A stretch of 23,577 bases of DNA from Campylobacteraceae bacterium (GTDB taxonomy: Bacteria; Campylobacterota; Campylobacteria; Campylobacterales; Campylobacteraceae), in contig JAISNG010000127.1 of assembly GCA_031276365.1 (NCBI GenBank), forward strand, positions 1 through 23,577, written 5' to 3'. Both the position numbers and the translations under genes were made by a program. Numbering within the stretch: position 1 is the first letter of the stretch; each line of letters opens with the position of its first letter. Positions 23,256 through 23,577 of this stretch are shown here, one piece after another. Under the pieces are notes generated by a model. It worked only from the letters and a program-made list of their open reading frames with translations, searched no databases and was not told the origin of the DNA.

Positions 23256-23577
23256 TTAGACATTAAATCTAAAATGCATCACATCGCCGTTTTTAACGAC
23301 ATACTCATTGCCCTCAAGACGCATTTTCCCCGCTTCTTTCGCGCCGTTTTCGCCGTTATGCGCGATATAGTCGTCATAAGAGATAACTTCGGCTCTTATA
23401 AAGCCTTTTTCAAAGTCATTGTGTATGACAGAGGCGGCTTTTGGAGCTTTCCAGCCATTTTCTATAGTCCATGCTCTCACCTCTTTAACGCCTGCTGTAA
23501 AGTAACTAATAAGTCCCAATTTTTCAAACGAAAGCCGCACGATTTTATCAAGTCCGCTTTCGTTTACGCCAATTTCA
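23256..23577 (-). CDS. ychF: redox-regulated ATPase/GTPase YchF, 5'-truncated by window
   Basis: YchF (OLA1 family) is a ribosome-associated P-loop ATPase of the Obg superfamily. Only the last 106 codons are present, and the frame is open to the window edge. The valine codon GTG at 23540 is internal, not a start. The visible part is the end of the helical region plus the complete TGS domain. Its signature sequences are LISYFTAGVKEVRAWTI, AASVIHNDFEKGFIRAEVISYDD, and GAKEAGKMRLEGNEYVVKNGDVMHFRFNV, which is the standard C-terminus. Catalytic motifs lie outside the window. The gene converges on the repeat-rich gap C. Confidence 0.96.
   Translation of the reverse strand, partial: EIGVNESGLDKIVRLSFEKLGLISYFTAGVKEVRAWTIENGWKAPKAASVIHNDFEKGFIRAEVISYDDYIAHNGENGAKEAGKMRLEGNEYVVKNGDVMHFRFNV

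Overview
The window reads as a chromosomal segment of a low-GC member of the Campylobacterota (Epsilonproteobacteria). This rests on the run infB-rbfA-rimP-ribD, the overlapping pair ubiE-xseA, the pentaheme nitrite reductase pair nrfH-nrfA, and protein sequences that read like Sulfurimonas/Campylobacter/Helicobacter relatives. The genus cannot be fixed from this sequence alone. The window opens inside infB and closes inside ychF. No tRNA, rRNA, transposase or phage gene was seen.

Layout. (1) 1-6660, plus strand: a tightly packed housekeeping run. It covers translation initiation and ribosome maturation (infB, rbfA, rimP, joined by ATGA overlaps), riboflavin synthesis (ribD), a small periplasmic cytochrome c, menaquinone methylation (ubiE/menG) and exonuclease VII large subunit (xseA). 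(2) 6661-8328: about 1.7 kb of repeat-rich non-coding DNA. (3) 8329-10418: nrfH-nrfA, the membrane quinol dehydrogenase and periplasmic cytochrome c nitrite reductase for ammonifying nitrite respiration, behind a CRP/FNR-type dyad. (4) 10419-12115: a second repeat-rich gap of 1.7 kb. (5) 12116-14059: a membrane-anchored metallophosphoesterase followed by phosphatidylserine decarboxylase. (6) 14221-16521: a TonB-dependent receptor behind a strong Fur-box match. (7) 16537-20983, minus strand: an M48 protease, LemA and a second M48 protease, transcribed away from (8) two YbjQ-family genes on the plus strand (21100-21918). (9) 21919-23255: a third repeat-rich gap. (10) 23256-23577: the 3' end of ychF on the minus strand.

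The most interesting content is in the three non-coding gaps. They are mosaics of the same dispersed repeats. The main unit is an asymmetric core of roughly 100 bp bounded on each side by an inverted copy of a 27-bp hairpin whose centre fits ATTCCC-N8-GGGAAT. That is the consensus of the Neisseria dRS3 element, and the alternation of this hairpin with other repeat blocks recalls the NIME arrays of Neisseria. Five such units are visible, three in one orientation and two in the other. Hairpin arms carry paired base changes, some arms are expanded by nested palindromes, half-arms are multiplied in exact 22-bp steps, and one unit with its flank is tandemly duplicated. These features point to a structured repeat family that is active in recombination or replication slippage.

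A second point of interest is the M48-LemA-M48 operon with TerB-like protease tails, divergent from a soluble/membrane-anchored YbjQ pair. It looks like a small, uncharacterised envelope module.
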